DNA from: an uncultured Pelagibacteraceae bacterium
GTDB lineage: Bacteria; Pseudomonadota; Alphaproteobacteria; Pelagibacterales; Pelagibacteraceae
DNA length: 64,000 nt
Assembly: GCA_902594655.1 (NCBI GenBank)
Contig: CACJMW010000002.1
Coordinates: forward strand, 38,518 to 102,517
Direction of reading: 5' to 3'
Positions within the stretch are counted from its first letter, which is position 1. Every line of letters starts with the position of its first letter. The position numbers and the translations under genes were made by a program. Positions 18,321 to 28,116 of this stretch are shown piece after piece. The notes beneath the pieces were generated by a model that was given only the letters and a program-made list of their open reading frames with translations, searched no databases and had not been told where the DNA came from.

Positions 18321-20536
18321 GAAGTTATTTGTCTTTCTATAGTTTTTGATTTATAGACTTCAATAATATCTTTAATTTGAAAATCATTAAAGTCTTTAAC
18401 TGATATTCCGCATTCTAAGCCTGCATTAACTTGTTTAACCTGATTTTTTTCCCTAAATATTGAACCAACCTTTCCGTTAAATACTATTGATCCATCTCTA
18501 ATTATTCTAGCATTTGAGTCTTGGTTTATCTCGCCGTTTAAAACCTTAGATCCTGCAACTTTGCCTACTTTAGAAACTTTGAATATATCTAATACTTCAG
18601 CTGTACCTGTAATTTCCTCGTTGATTTCTGGGGCTAATAATCCAGACATTCTTTTTTTTATATAATCAATTAATTCATAAATTATATTAAATGACTCTAT
18701 CTTTATGCTTTCTTTTTCTGCCAATTTTTTGGCTTCCTTACTGGGTTTTACATTAAAAGCAATTACCAAAGCATCTGAAGCTTTTGCAAGGGTTATGTCT
18801 GTTTCGGTCACCATTCCAATATCAGCAAGTAGTATTTTTGTTTTTACTTCGTCGTGTTTTATGTTTGTTATCGCAAATTTGATTGCTTCTGAAGACCCGT
18901 GAACATCAGATTTAATAATAATATTTAATTCCTCAGAAGTTTTTTGACTGAATGCATCATCTTTTTTTGCAAAACTTAAAGTTTTTGTCCCCTCTTTAGC
19001 CTCATTTACTCTCGCTTCAGACAAATTTTTTGCTTCTTTTTCCGATGATAGTACTAAAAAATCATCTCCTGCATTTGATGCTCCATTTATACCTAATACC
19101 TCAATTGGAGTAGCTGGATCAGCAACCTCTATACTCTTTCCTTGATCATTAATTATTGCTCTAACTTTTCCCCATTTTTTTCCACTTACAAAATAATCTC
19201 CTTTTTTTAAATTGCCCGAGGTAACTACAATATTTACAACAGGACCTCTGCCAATATCAATTTTAGACTCTAGAACTATACCTTTTGCCTCAGATTCAAA
19301 TTCTGTTTTTAGATCTAAAAGTTCTGCCTGAAGGAGAATTGACTCTATTAATTTATTCAAATTTTCTTTTGTTTTTGTTGAAATTTCTATCATTAATGTA
19401 TCACCAGATAAATCTTCAGCAATTAATTCGTGTTCTAATAATTGATTTTTTATTTTTTGAGGATCCGCCTCTGGAAGATCACATTTATTTATAGCTACTA
19501 CAATTGGTACCTTTGCTGCTTTTGCATGTTTAATTGACTCAATTGTTTGAGGTTTAACCCCATCATCTGCTGCAACAACCAATACTACTATATCTGTTAG
19601 TTTTGATCCTCTTGCCCTCATTTCAGTAAATGCAGCATGACCCGGTGTATCGATAAAAGTTATTTTTTTTTCATCTTTAGTTATTTGATAAGCTCCAACA
19701 TGTTGTGTAATGCCTCCATGTTCACCTTCTACAACATTTGCTTTTCTTAAAACATCTAGTAAGGAAGTTTTTCCATGATCTACGTGCCCCATCACTGTAA
19801 CTATAGGTGGCCTTGATTTTAAGTTCTCGTTCTTTGTCTCTTTAATTTTTTTGATTATGTCTTCTGCTTTCTCTTCCTTAATAGGATTATGTCCAAATTC
19901 TTTAACTAAATACTCTGCGATATCACTATCTATTGCATGATTTATTGTAGCTTTAACACCCATTGATAATAGGTGTTTAATTAGATTACTTGATTGCTCA
20001 CTCATCCTATTTGCTAATTCTCTGATTGTGATAGTTTCCGGTATCGAAACTTCTCTTTTAACAGGTTTATATTCTTGTTTATCAACCTTTATTTGTTCTC
20101 TGCTCTCTTTTTGTCTTGCTCTCCGTATCGAAGCTAAACTTCTACCTCTTATTTCTACCCCATCTTCATCGCTGAGGGCTCTTGAAATTGTAAGTTTAAG
20201 TTCTCTTTTTTTTATATTACCTTTATCTTTATTTTCCTTTGGTGCTTCACCTTTCAATCTTTTTGTTGCTCTTTGTTCAGCAAGTTTCCTTTTTTCAAAA
20301 TCAGAGATGTCTTTTTTTGGAAAGAAAGATGCAGAAGTTTTCTTTATTAAAATATTTGACCCTGGTTTATTAAAGCTATCCCTTGAAGAAGATGATTTAA
20401 AAAATTTTTTCTTTTGAAAAGATTTATTATTTTTAATTATAACTGTGTTTTTTGCTTTTGATTTTGCTTGCTCTATATTAGTTATAGTTTTTTTTGCGTT
20501 TCCAGATATTGAAAGTTTTAATTTTTTTTTGTCCAT
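18317..20536 (-). CDS. infB: Translation initiation factor IF-2
   Basis: IF-2 is the GTPase that brings initiator tRNA to the 30S subunit and promotes subunit joining. The 739-residue product has a basic, low-complexity N-terminal region (residues 1-160), an IF2_N-like segment (TIRELANRMSEQSSNLIKHLLSMGV), and the G domain with G1 GHVDHGKTSLL near 250, DTPGHAAFTEMRARG and NKCDLPEADP, then the four C-terminal domains. It is shorter than gammaproteobacterial IF-2 because the N-terminal extension is small. It follows nusA by ten bases without the usual ylxR gene. Confidence 0.97.
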   Translation of the reverse strand: MDKKKLKLSISGNAKKTITNIEQAKSKAKNTVIIKNNKSFQKKKFFKSSSSRDSFNKPGSNILIKKTSASFFPKKDISDFEKRKLAEQRATKRLKGEAPKENKDKGNIKKRELKLTISRALSDEDGVEIRGRSLASIRRARQKESREQIKVDKQEYKPVKREVSIPETITIRELANRMSEQSSNLIKHLLSMGVKATINHAIDSDIAEYLVKEFGHNPIKEEKAEDIIKKIKETKNENLKSRPPIVTVMGHVDHGKTSLLDVLRKANVVEGEHGGITQHVGAYQITKDEKKITFIDTPGHAAFTEMRARGSKLTDIVVLVVAADDGVKPQTIESIKHAKAAKVPIVVAINKCDLPEADPQKIKNQLLEHELIAEDLSGDTLMIEISTKTKENLNKLIESILLQAELLDLKTEFESEAKGIVLESKIDIGRGPVVNIVVTSGNLKKGDYFVSGKKWGKVRAIINDQGKSIEVADPATPIEVLGINGASNAGDDFLVLSSEKEAKNLSEARVNEAKEGTKTLSFAKKDDAFSQKTSEELNIIIKSDVHGSSEAIKFAITNIKHDEVKTKILLADIGMVTETDITLAKASDALVIAFNVKPSKEAKKLAEKESIKIESFNIIYELIDYIKKRMSGLLAPEINEEITGTAEVLDIFKVSKVGKVAGSKVLNGEINQDSNARIIRDGSIVFNGKVGSIFREKNQVKQVNAGLECGISVKDFNDFQIKDIIEVYKSKTIERQITS

Positions 20537-20546
20537 AAGTCATCTC

Positions 20547-22100
20547 TCAATCTTTGTAAACTATGTTTCTTGCTTGCATAATTAAATTATCTGCTTCCTC
20601 TCTAGTCAGAGCAAAGTCCTCTAAAAAACCTTTTATTTTTACTTTTTCGCCATTTACAACATCATAAGTTCCAGTTAACTCATCAGATGCAAGATCTGCA
20701 AAGTCAACTAAAGTTAAAATTTTTTGTTCTCCTAAGGTCACCAGCATACCAGGCGTTAATCCTGGAAGATTTATTAGATCACTATCAAGACCTAAACTCT
20801 TAACTCTATTTGAAATTTCCTCCTGATCCTTTTGATAAAACTCCTCTGCTCTTTCAATTAATTCCTTTGCGGTTTCCTCTTCTATACCTTCAATTTTAGT
20901 TAAACTTTCCGTTTTACTATCCTTAATATCTTCTATCGAAGAAAAACCTTCAGCGACAAGTAGTTGGCCTAGAGTTTCATCTAATTCTAAATTTTTGACA
21001 AAATTATCTGTCTTTTCTTTAAATTCTATTTGCCTTCTTTCGGAATCCTCTTGATCTGTTAGAATGTTAATTTCATGACTTAACAATTTTGTTGCTAATC
21101 TGACGTTTTGTCCTCTTCTTCCAATTGCTTTACTTAAATTTTCATCTGTTAATATAACATCTATCTTTTTTTGGTTGTTATCAATATTCACTCTAAGTAT
21201 TTCTGCAGGTGACAAAGCGCTCGCTGCTACAATAGCTAAATCCTCTGACCAGTTTACTATATCAATTTTTTCTCCCTGAAGCTCATTTACTACAGCCTGA
21301 ACCCTACTACCACGCATACCTACACATGCACCTACTGGGTCTAAGGAATTATCTTTAGCTTTTACACATATTTTTGCTCTGCTACCTGGATCTCTTGCAG
21401 ACGAAATTATTTCTATTAAACCATCATAAATTTCTGGAACTTCTAATATAAATAATTTTTCCATAAATTTGGGGTGGGCTCTTGAAAGGAAAATTTGTTG
21501 TCCTCTTTGTTCTCTTCTTACATCTAAACAATATGCTTTTACTCTATCTCCCGCTTTAATATTTTCTCTAGGTATCATTTCATTTTTCTGTATGATCCCT
21601 TCTGCTTTACCAAGATCTACAATTACATTCCCAAATTCTAATCTTTTTACAATACCACTTAAAATAGTATCTTTTTTTTCAATAAAATCGTTAAATTGTC
21701 TATCTCTTTCTGCCTCTCGAACATTAAAACTAATAACTTGTTTGGCTGTTTGTGCAGCAATTCTTCCAAAATCGAATGATGGCAATACTTGAAGTATTTC
21801 CTCACCAACTTTTTTTTCTTTATTCTTTTCATCTATGTTAACAGCTTGCTCTTGGCTAATTTCGGTATTTGGATTCTCTGGATTTTCTGCAATTATCAAT
21901 TTTCTAAAAATTTCAATATCACCGTTGTCTCGATTGATATTTACAACAATTTCATTTTCTGATCCAAACTTGGATCTTGCAGCTTTTGCTATACCTGTTT
22001 CCATAGAATTAATTATTAGTTCTTTATCTATTGATTTTTCTAAAGCTACAGCTTCAGCTATTCTAAGTAATTCTAATTTATCCGCTCTTCTATTTAACAT
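20547..22100 (-). CDS. nusA: Transcription termination/antitermination protein NusA
   Basis: NusA binds RNA polymerase, stimulates pausing and hairpin-dependent termination, and takes part in antitermination. The ORF track starts at 22151, but the first 17 residues translate a terminator hairpin. ATG at 22100 has a GGAG ribosome site and gives MLNRRADKLELLRIAEAVALEK, the true NusA N-terminus, and 517 residues. The S1 domain (GIVKRLEFGNVIVDLGKAEGI), KH domains (DPVGACVGMRGSRVQAVVNEL; AIGRRGQNVRLATKL) and a C-terminal helix-hairpin-helix region (GFSSIEDIKD, LTPGMLVTLGEQ) are visible. The expected upstream rimP is missing. Confidence 0.96.
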   Translation of the reverse strand: MLNRRADKLELLRIAEAVALEKSIDKELIINSMETGIAKAARSKFGSENEIVVNINRDNGDIEIFRKLIIAENPENPNTEISQEQAVNIDEKNKEKKVGEEILQVLPSFDFGRIAAQTAKQVISFNVREAERDRQFNDFIEKKDTILSGIVKRLEFGNVIVDLGKAEGIIQKNEMIPRENIKAGDRVKAYCLDVRREQRGQQIFLSRAHPKFMEKLFILEVPEIYDGLIEIISSARDPGSRAKICVKAKDNSLDPVGACVGMRGSRVQAVVNELQGEKIDIVNWSEDLAIVAASALSPAEILRVNIDNNQKKIDVILTDENLSKAIGRRGQNVRLATKLLSHEINILTDQEDSERRQIEFKEKTDNFVKNLELDETLGQLLVAEGFSSIEDIKDSKTESLTKIEGIEEETAKELIERAEEFYQKDQEEISNRVKSLGLDSDLINLPGLTPGMLVTLGEQKILTLVDFADLASDELTGTYDVVNGEKVKIKGFLEDFALTREEADNLIMQARNIVYKD

Positions 22101-22110
22101 TTGATTTCTC

Positions 22111-22136
22111 CAAAAAAAAATGGGCCGAGGCCCATT
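22111..22136 (-). terminator. Rho-independent terminator between metK and nusA
   Basis: On the minus strand TGGGC-CTCG-GCCCA, extended by A-T pairs, is followed by nine T residues, a textbook intrinsic terminator. It lies after metK and only 11 bases before the nusA ATG; the nusA ribosome site GGAG follows the T-run directly. It should attenuate read-through from metK into nusA. Confidence 0.85.
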
Positions 22137-22194
22137 TTGAAATTTCAACAATGTGAGGCAAATATAGATATTTTTTTTATATTTTCAACTTTAT

Positions 22195-23364
22195 TTACTT
22201 ATTGAAAATATCAGCTTTATCTGTTTTTTCCCAAGAAAATTCACCATTTTTCTCTGGATCTCTTCCAAAATGACCGTAGGCTGCTGTTTTTTCGTAGATT
22301 GCCTTATTTAGACCAAGCATTTCTCTAATTCCTCTGGGGCTTAAATCAAAGTTTTCTTTTATTAATTTTTCAACATGTCTATTTTTTTCTTCATCATTTT
22401 CAAAGAGGTCTACATAAATAGATAGAGGTTTTGATACTCCTATTGCATAAGCCAATTGAATTAAACATTTTTCTGAAATTTTAGATGCAACAATATTTTT
22501 TGCTAGATACCTAGAGGCATACGCTGCTGATCTATCAACCTTCGTGGGATCTTTTCCTGAAAATGCTCCTCCTCCATGCGGTGCCGCACCACCATAAGTA
22601 TCTACAATAATTTTTCTTCCAGTTAATCCACTGTCTCCATCTGGACCTCCAATTACAAAATTGCCAGTAGGATTTACATAAATTTCTTTTTCATCTAATC
22701 CATTCAAAAGTGATTTTGGAATTGCTTTTTCTATATAGGGCTTAACTAATTCTCTTACTTGAGTTTGATTAACGTCAGCAGAATGCTGCGTTGAAATAAC
22801 TACAGATTTTACATTCGCGGGAACTCCTTCTTTATATTCAATGGTTATTTGGCTTTTTGAGTCTGGTTCAATATTTTTAAGTTTCCCTGATTTTCTATCT
22901 TCAGCCATTAATCTTAGAATTTTATGAGAATAATGTATCGGCGCAGGCATTAAAACTTCAGTTTCGCGGCAGGCATAACCAAACATAATTCCTTGATCAC
23001 CAGCTCCTTCATCTTTATTTCCAGAAGCATCGACCCCCATTGCAATATCTGCAGATTGAGAATGAAGATGACTTTCTATCTTTGTAGCGTCCTTCCATGT
23101 AAAGCCTTCTTGGTCGTATCCAATATCTTTAATGCATTCTCGAACTTTTTGTATTAATTCATCTTTTTTTATTTCTGGTCCTCTTACCTCGCCTGCAAGA
23201 ACAACTTTATTTGTAGTAGTCAATGTTTCACAAGCAACCCTGGAGTTTGGATCTGCACCCAAATACGAGTCAACTACCATATCTGATATTCTGTCACATA
23301 CTTTATCCGGATGACCTTCGGATACTGACTCGCTAGTAAAAAGATAGTTTTTTAAATTATTCAT
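22195..23364 (-). CDS. metK: S-adenosylmethionine synthetase
   Basis: MetK makes SAM from methionine and ATP. The 389-residue enzyme has the ATP-binding [14 protein letters not shown] at 14-27, the methionine-loop segment [22 protein letters not shown] near 122 and the P-loop-like [25 protein letters not shown] near 260. The start lies within the last codons of lnt (overlap of eight bases), so they share a transcript. No SAM riboswitch leader can fit upstream because of this overlap. An intrinsic terminator follows the gene. Confidence 0.98.
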   Translation of the reverse strand: MNNLKNYLFTSESVSEGHPDKVCDRISDMVVDSYLGADPNSRVACETLTTTNKVVLAGEVRGPEIKKDELIQKVRECIKDIGYDQEGFTWKDATKIESHLHSQSADIAMGVDASGNKDEGAGDQGIMFGYACRETEVLMPAPIHYSHKILRLMAEDRKSGKLKNIEPDSKSQITIEYKEGVPANVKSVVISTQHSADVNQTQVRELVKPYIEKAIPKSLLNGLDEKEIYVNPTGNFVIGGPDGDSGLTGRKIIVDTYGGAAPHGGGAFSGKDPTKVDRSAAYASRYLAKNIVASKISEKCLIQLAYAIGVSKPLSIYVDLFENDEEKNRHVEKLIKENFDLSPRGIREMLGLNKAIYEKTAAYGHFGRDPEKNGEFSWEKTDKADIFNK

Positions 23365-24907
23365 TTTTTATTTTTTTAAATGAAAATATAAAAAAAATAT
23401 ATAACAAAATAATCAAAAAATAGATTTTATTTCCATATGTGGAAAAAATGGTCTTATCAACATTTACAATTTCTTTTATTGATATAACACCCTCATTACC
23501 AATATTTACCATATCTAATATTGCGCCGGAAGGGTCGATAATTGCAGAAATTCCGTTATTTGCAGACCTTAGAGTGTACTTTCCGTATTCTATAGATCTG
23601 AAGATGCTATGAGCAAAATGTTGATATGGTCCAACTGAACTTCCAAACCATCCATCTTCAGATATATTTACTATAATATTATAATCATTATCATCGGATA
23701 ATTTGCCTGAATAAATAATTTCATAACAAATTAATGGTAACATTTTTATTGTTTTTTTTTCATTTAACTCAAATAATTTCCTCTCTGTGCTAGCTGAATA
23801 AGATTGATAATTATTAGTCAAAGATCTCAGTCCAATTTTAGATAGAATATTCTCTAATGGGAGAAATTCACCAAAAGGTACTAGTTTATTTTTATAATAT
23901 TGGTAAATAAGATTTGCTTCATTATCAATTATAGAAAAAGAATTATAAAATTTTTTTTCACCATTTTCAAAAATATCATCATTAATTCCTAAAATAATTC
24001 TGTGATTTTTTGAAAATGATTTTTTTAATAAATAATCATATTCAAATTTTAGAGATCTTAAATTTATATTTGGTATAACGCCCTCTGGCCAAATAAAAAT
24101 TGTATCATCTTGAGAATTTGGGTTGCTCAAATTAATTAATTTAATTAAAATTTTTTCATCATCTAAATTTGAATAAAATCTCTCAATTGGAATATTTGTT
24201 GATAAAATTTTTATTTCAGCTGGAAGTAAATCCGATTCAATTTTTCTAAAGTCATTTATTTTAAGACTTCCATATAAGTACGTAAATATGAAAATTACTA
24301 TTACAAAGGAAAACCCTAATATCTCATGTTTTTTTCTGCTTAAGTATAAAATTGATGGCACAGAAAAAAATGTAATTAAAATTGTATTAAATGCATAAAT
24401 ACCAACTACGGAAGTAATTTGAATAATTTTAATGTTTTCTAGAAAAGAATATGCAAAAAGGTTCCACGGAAAACCAGATAAAATTAATCCTCTTATAAAC
24501 TCAAAAAATCCTAATATTAATGAAAATGTTAAAATATTTGTAAATATTCCTTTTGGAAAAAATAAAAACTTAAATATCAAAAAAGCCATAGCGAAGAACA
24601 GGCTTATAAAAGCTGGTATAAGAATAATTGCGAAAGGAATTAAAAAAATAAAATTCTTATCATATAAAAGTGAGAGGGGTATCCAGTACAGGTTTGATAC
24701 AAAATATCCAAACCCGAAGAAGTATCCATAAAAGAAAAAATTTTTTAAATTTTTATCCTTATTTTTGAATAAAAATATAAATAACAAACTAAATGTTAAA
24801 AAGTTTATTAACCAATAATTATATGGTGGTAGGCTGAAAGAAGAAAAGACCCCAAGAAGGAAAATATATGAGTTTTCAAAAAAGTTTTTGTATTTTTTAA
24901 AAATCAA
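23357..24907 (-). CDS. lnt: Apolipoprotein N-acyltransferase
   Basis: Lnt adds the third acyl chain to bacterial lipoproteins at the inner membrane. The 516-residue product has about seven N-terminal transmembrane helices (from [19 protein letters not shown]), then a periplasmic nitrilase-like domain with the catalytic Glu in [10 protein letters not shown] near 275, the Lys in [11 protein letters not shown] near 342, and the Cys in [12 protein letters not shown] near 394, and a final membrane helix. In most alphaproteobacteria corC lies between ybeY and lnt; here lnt directly follows ybeY. Lipoprotein substrates are present in this window. Confidence 0.95.
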   Translation of the reverse strand: MIFKKYKNFFENSYIFLLGVFSSFSLPPYNYWLINFLTFSLLFIFLFKNKDKNLKNFFFYGYFFGFGYFVSNLYWIPLSLLYDKNFIFLIPFAIILIPAFISLFFAMAFLIFKFLFFPKGIFTNILTFSLILGFFEFIRGLILSGFPWNLFAYSFLENIKIIQITSVVGIYAFNTILITFFSVPSILYLSRKKHEILGFSFVIVIFIFTYLYGSLKINDFRKIESDLLPAEIKILSTNIPIERFYSNLDDEKILIKLINLSNPNSQDDTIFIWPEGVIPNINLRSLKFEYDYLLKKSFSKNHRIILGINDDIFENGEKKFYNSFSIIDNEANLIYQYYKNKLVPFGEFLPLENILSKIGLRSLTNNYQSYSASTERKLFELNEKKTIKMLPLICYEIIYSGKLSDDNDYNIIVNISEDGWFGSSVGPYQHFAHSIFRSIEYGKYTLRSANNGISAIIDPSGAILDMVNIGNEGVISIKEIVNVDKTIFSTYGNKIYFLIILLYIFFIFSFKKIKNE

Positions 24908-24908
24908 A

Positions 24909-25367
24909 CTAACCCTTTACCTTTTTAAAGATTTTATTTTCTATAGAATTCATTGCCCTATATTCCTTATCAGTTCTATGGTCAAAATTAAGTAGATGTA
25001 AAAATCCGTGAATGAATATTTTAATAAACCCATTTCTATAGTTACTTTTGTTATTTTTTGAAAATTCCTCAAAACTTATGACAATATCGCCTAAATAAAA
25101 TTTTTTATTTTTCATATTTTTTTTCAAATTTTTATTGTTGAAAAATGGAAATGAAAGTATATCTGTTGGTTTATTTTTTTTTCTAAATTTCTTATTTAAA
25201 AACTTTATTCTGCTATTGTTTGTCAATAATACAGTAATATATACTTTCCTATATGTAAATTTATAACGACCTGGTAATTTTGATAGAATTTTTTTTATTT
25301 GATCTTTTGGATTTTTAATTATCTTTTTCCAGTTCTTGGCCTCAACTAGAACATCAGCTTCAATCAT
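24909..25367 (-). CDS. ybeY: Endoribonuclease YbeY
   Basis: YbeY is a metal-dependent RNase acting in 16S rRNA maturation and ribosome quality control. The 152-residue protein has TDILSFPF near 85, GDIVISFEEF near 105 and the zinc-binding IHGFLHLLNFDHRTDKEYRAM near 128, matching the HGxLHLxGyDH signature. Its start overlaps phoH by eight bases and lnt begins one base after it, within the conserved miaB-phoH-ybeY block. Confidence 0.96.
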   Translation of the reverse strand: MIEADVLVEAKNWKKIIKNPKDQIKKILSKLPGRYKFTYRKVYITVLLTNNSRIKFLNKKFRKKNKPTDILSFPFFNNKNLKKNMKNKKFYLGDIVISFEEFSKNNKSNYRNGFIKIFIHGFLHLLNFDHRTDKEYRAMNSIENKIFKKVKG

Positions 25368-26367
25368 TATCTTGTTTTTTGGAATAAGCTTTTACAATTT
25401 TTGAAACTAATGGATGTCTAACCACATCTCTATGATCAAAATCTACAATTGAAATCTCATCTAAATGGCCAAGTATTTTTTTTGACCTATCCAAACCAGA
25501 AAAATTTTTATTAGGCAAATCAATCTGCGTGGGATCACCATTTATTACAATCTTTGAGTTTTCTCCGATTCTAGTTAAAAACATTTTAATCTGTGTATCA
25601 GTTGCATTTTGTGCTTCATCTAAAATAGCAAAAGAGTTTTTTAAAGTTCTACCTCTCATAAAAGCTAGTGGAGCAATTTCAATATCTCCTACTTCAATTT
25701 TTTTTTGAATTTTCTCAAAATCTAACAAGTCATATAAAGAATCATATAAAGGCCTTAAGTATGGATCAACTTTCTCTCTCATGTCTCCGGGCAAGAAACC
25801 AAGCCTTTCACCTGCTTCAACAGCCGGTCTAGATAAAATTATTCTTTCTATCTTTTTGTCTAACAACATTGTTAGAGCCACTGCAACTGCTAAAAAAGTT
25901 TTACCTGTTCCTGCTGGCCCTGAAGATATTACTACATCGCTATTTCTTAGTGCTTTTACATAACTCTTTTGTTTTTCAGATCTTGGAATTACTGATTTTT
26001 TGGGTGTTTTAATTATGTAATTTATATTTACTTTTGTTTTATTATTTTCGTCTATCATAAATTTATTAATTGACGAAATTATATCTTTTTTTTCTACTGT
26101 TCCATTAATAATATATTGATCATACAAAAAAGTGATTGCATTTTTAACAACCTCATTTTTATTTTGATCATTTTTTAAAATTATTGAGTTACCTCTAGAA
26201 TAAATTGATGTATTCGTTATTTTTTCTAACTCTTTAATATTATTATTAAACTCACCTGACACCCCAAGTAAATCCTCATTATTTGAGAAAATTATACTAA
26301 TTGTATTATTTTCTGAATAGACAAACTTTAAATCTGATTTTTTTTCTTTAGAAATAGTATTATTCAA
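25360..26367 (-). CDS. phoH: PhoH-like ATPase
   Basis: This P-loop ATPase of the PhoH family is genetically linked to YbeY and thought to act as an RNA helicase-like partner. In the 335 residues the Walker A motif SGPAGTGKTFLAVAVALTML is near 155, followed by RPAVEAGERLGFLPGDMREKVDPYLRPLYD and Walker B NSFAILDEAQNAT near 245, then RIGENSKIVINGDPTQID. The N-terminal about 110 residues resemble the KH-like part of YbeZ. It lies between miaB and ybeY. Confidence 0.94.
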   Translation of the reverse strand: MNNTISKEKKSDLKFVYSENNTISIIFSNNEDLLGVSGEFNNNIKELEKITNTSIYSRGNSIILKNDQNKNEVVKNAITFLYDQYIINGTVEKKDIISSINKFMIDENNKTKVNINYIIKTPKKSVIPRSEKQKSYVKALRNSDVVISSGPAGTGKTFLAVAVALTMLLDKKIERIILSRPAVEAGERLGFLPGDMREKVDPYLRPLYDSLYDLLDFEKIQKKIEVGDIEIAPLAFMRGRTLKNSFAILDEAQNATDTQIKMFLTRIGENSKIVINGDPTQIDLPNKNFSGLDRSKKILGHLDEISIVDFDHRDVVRHPLVSKIVKAYSKKQDND

Positions 26368-26368
26368 A

Positions 26369-27700
26369 TTATGCGGCCTTCATGTTATTATTAATTTTTC
26401 CAAAAAGCGTATTTTGGTTACTATTTTCTATTTTAACTTTTACTATTTTTCCAATATCCCGTTTATCTGCTTCTAATATAACTGAATTTAAATACTCATT
26501 TCTACCAAAGAATTTCCCTTGATGCTCTATTTTATTCTCCACAAGTACATCTATTTCTTTATGCTCTAAAAATTTATTATGGTTGATTTGATTTTTGAAC
26601 AACAAAGATTGTAGTTCAATTAATCTTTCTTTTGAAATATTATTGTCTACCTCTTTTAATTTTGATGCTTTAGTACCTGGACGAGAACTAAAGATAAATG
26701 AAAATGAATTTATAAATTTTATTTCTTTGACAAGTCTTATAGTTTGTTCAAAATCAGATTTCTCTTCTCCAGGATAACCTATTATAAAATCACTAGATAA
26801 TTTAATTAAAGGATTGATTTTAATTAATTTTTTATAAATATTTATATAGTCTTCTACCTTATGTTTTCTGTTCATAAGTTTTAAAACTTTGTCAGAACCA
26901 GATTGGATTGGCAAATGAATAAAGGGCATCAATTTCTTATTAGTTTTGTAACATTCAATTAAATCTTCTGACATGTCTACAGGGTGTGAAGTTGTATATC
27001 TAATCCTTTTTAATTCATCAAACTTTTCAAGTTCGTTTAATAAATTTGAAATTTTTAATTCATTATTATTTTCATAAAAACTATACGCATTTACATTTTG
27101 ACCTAATAATGTAATTTCTTTTGCTCCGTTCTTAATTAAATCCTCCGCTTCTTTTAAAATAGTTTTAAATGGTCTTGAGCACTCTGGACCTCTTGTATAT
27201 GGAACAACACAAAAATGGCAGAATTTATCACATCCTTCTTGAATTGTTAAAAATGAGGATATATTACTATCTGAATTTTTTATTTTGTCTAGAAAATCAA
27301 ATTTGGAAATTGTATCAAATTCTGTTTCAGTCTCTTTTTTATTTTTCTGAAAATTATTCAAAATTTTATTAATCTTGTGATATGATTGAGGTCCAATGAC
27401 TACATCAATGAAGGGTTCTCTTTTTAACATTTCCTCATTTTCTGCCTGAGCAACACATCCTGCGACAATCATTATAGGTTTTTTTTTATTTAAATATATT
27501 TGTTTAATTCTTCCAACTTCATGAAAAACTTTTTCTTTTGCTTTATCTCTAATATGACACGTATTAATAACATAACAATCTACATTGTTTTGGTCTTTAG
27601 ATTTTTCGTAACCAATATCTTTAACTAGATCTGTTATTCTATTGCTGTCATACACATTCATTTGACAGCCGAAGGTTTTAATAAATATTTTTTTATTCAC
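26369..27700 (-). CDS. miaB: tRNA-2-methylthio-N6-dimethylallyladenosine synthase MiaB
   Basis: MiaB is a radical-SAM methylthiotransferase that modifies A37 of tRNAs reading UNN codons. The 443-residue protein has the N-terminal UPF0004 domain (KTFGCQMNVYDS, with Cys residues for the auxiliary cluster, further NTCHIRDKA and VAGCVAQ), the radical-SAM CDKFCHFCVVPYTRGPE near 155 and the C-terminal TRAM domain. Its start overlaps the fur stop by four bases. Confidence 0.97.
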   Translation of the reverse strand: MNKKIFIKTFGCQMNVYDSNRITDLVKDIGYEKSKDQNNVDCYVINTCHIRDKAKEKVFHEVGRIKQIYLNKKKPIMIVAGCVAQAENEEMLKREPFIDVVIGPQSYHKINKILNNFQKNKKETETEFDTISKFDFLDKIKNSDSNISSFLTIQEGCDKFCHFCVVPYTRGPECSRPFKTILKEAEDLIKNGAKEITLLGQNVNAYSFYENNNELKISNLLNELEKFDELKRIRYTTSHPVDMSEDLIECYKTNKKLMPFIHLPIQSGSDKVLKLMNRKHKVEDYINIYKKLIKINPLIKLSSDFIIGYPGEEKSDFEQTIRLVKEIKFINSFSFIFSSRPGTKASKLKEVDNNISKERLIELQSLLFKNQINHNKFLEHKEIDVLVENKIEHQGKFFGRNEYLNSVILEADKRDIGKIVKVKIENSNQNTLFGKINNNMKAA

Positions 27701-28107
27701 TTATTTTTTTTTACACCATAAAGTTCTAACTTATGATCTACAAGTTCGTAGCCATATTTTTCAGCAACTTTTTTCTGTAACTTTTCAATTTCTTCATCTA
27801 CAAATTCAATTATTTCACCTGTTTTGACATCAATTAAGTGATCATGATGACTTTCGCTCAATTCTTCGTACCTGGCTTTACCTCCTTTAAATTCATGTTT
27901 AGCTACAATGCCTGACTCCTCAAAAAGTTTTACAGTTCTATAAACAGTTGCAATACTTATTTTAGAATCTATTTTTGAAACCCGAGTATATAATTCATCC
28001 ACATCAGGATGATCGGTTGCTTCAGACATAACTTTAGCAATTATTTTTCTTTGCTCAGTAAGCTTTACCCCTTTTGTTAAACATTTTTGCTCTATCGTTT
28101 CAGTCAT
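27697..28107 (-). CDS. fur: Ferric uptake regulator family protein
   Basis: This 136-residue regulator has the winged-helix segment VKLTEQRKIIAKVMSEATDHPDVDELYTRVSKID and the recognition helix ISIATVYRTVKLFEESGI. The metal-binding ESHHDHLIDVKTGEIIEFVDEEIEKLQ follows the Fur/Mur pattern, unlike the Irr paralogue at 11.5 kb. In alphaproteobacteria this locus (between tsaB/rimI and miaB) carries the Fur orthologue, which often responds to manganese (Mur). The C-terminal cysteine pairs of enterobacterial Fur are missing. Confidence 0.88.
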   Translation of the reverse strand: MTETIEQKCLTKGVKLTEQRKIIAKVMSEATDHPDVDELYTRVSKIDSKISIATVYRTVKLFEESGIVAKHEFKGGKARYEELSESHHDHLIDVKTGEIIEFVDEEIEKLQKKVAEKYGYELVDHKLELYGVKKNK

Positions 28108-28116
28108 AATAAAAAA

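Noticed and set aside
20028-20417. 129-residue plus-strand ORF opposite infB
   Set aside because: It is antisense to the low-complexity N-terminal region of IF-2, with no ribosome site or recognisable domain.
22101-22151. Extra 17 N-terminal residues of NusA
   Set aside because: They translate the metK terminator hairpin; ATG 22100 has a GGAG site and the conserved N-terminus.
22195-23400. SAM riboswitch upstream of metK
   Set aside because: metK starts inside the 3' end of lnt, leaving no leader in which a riboswitch could fold.
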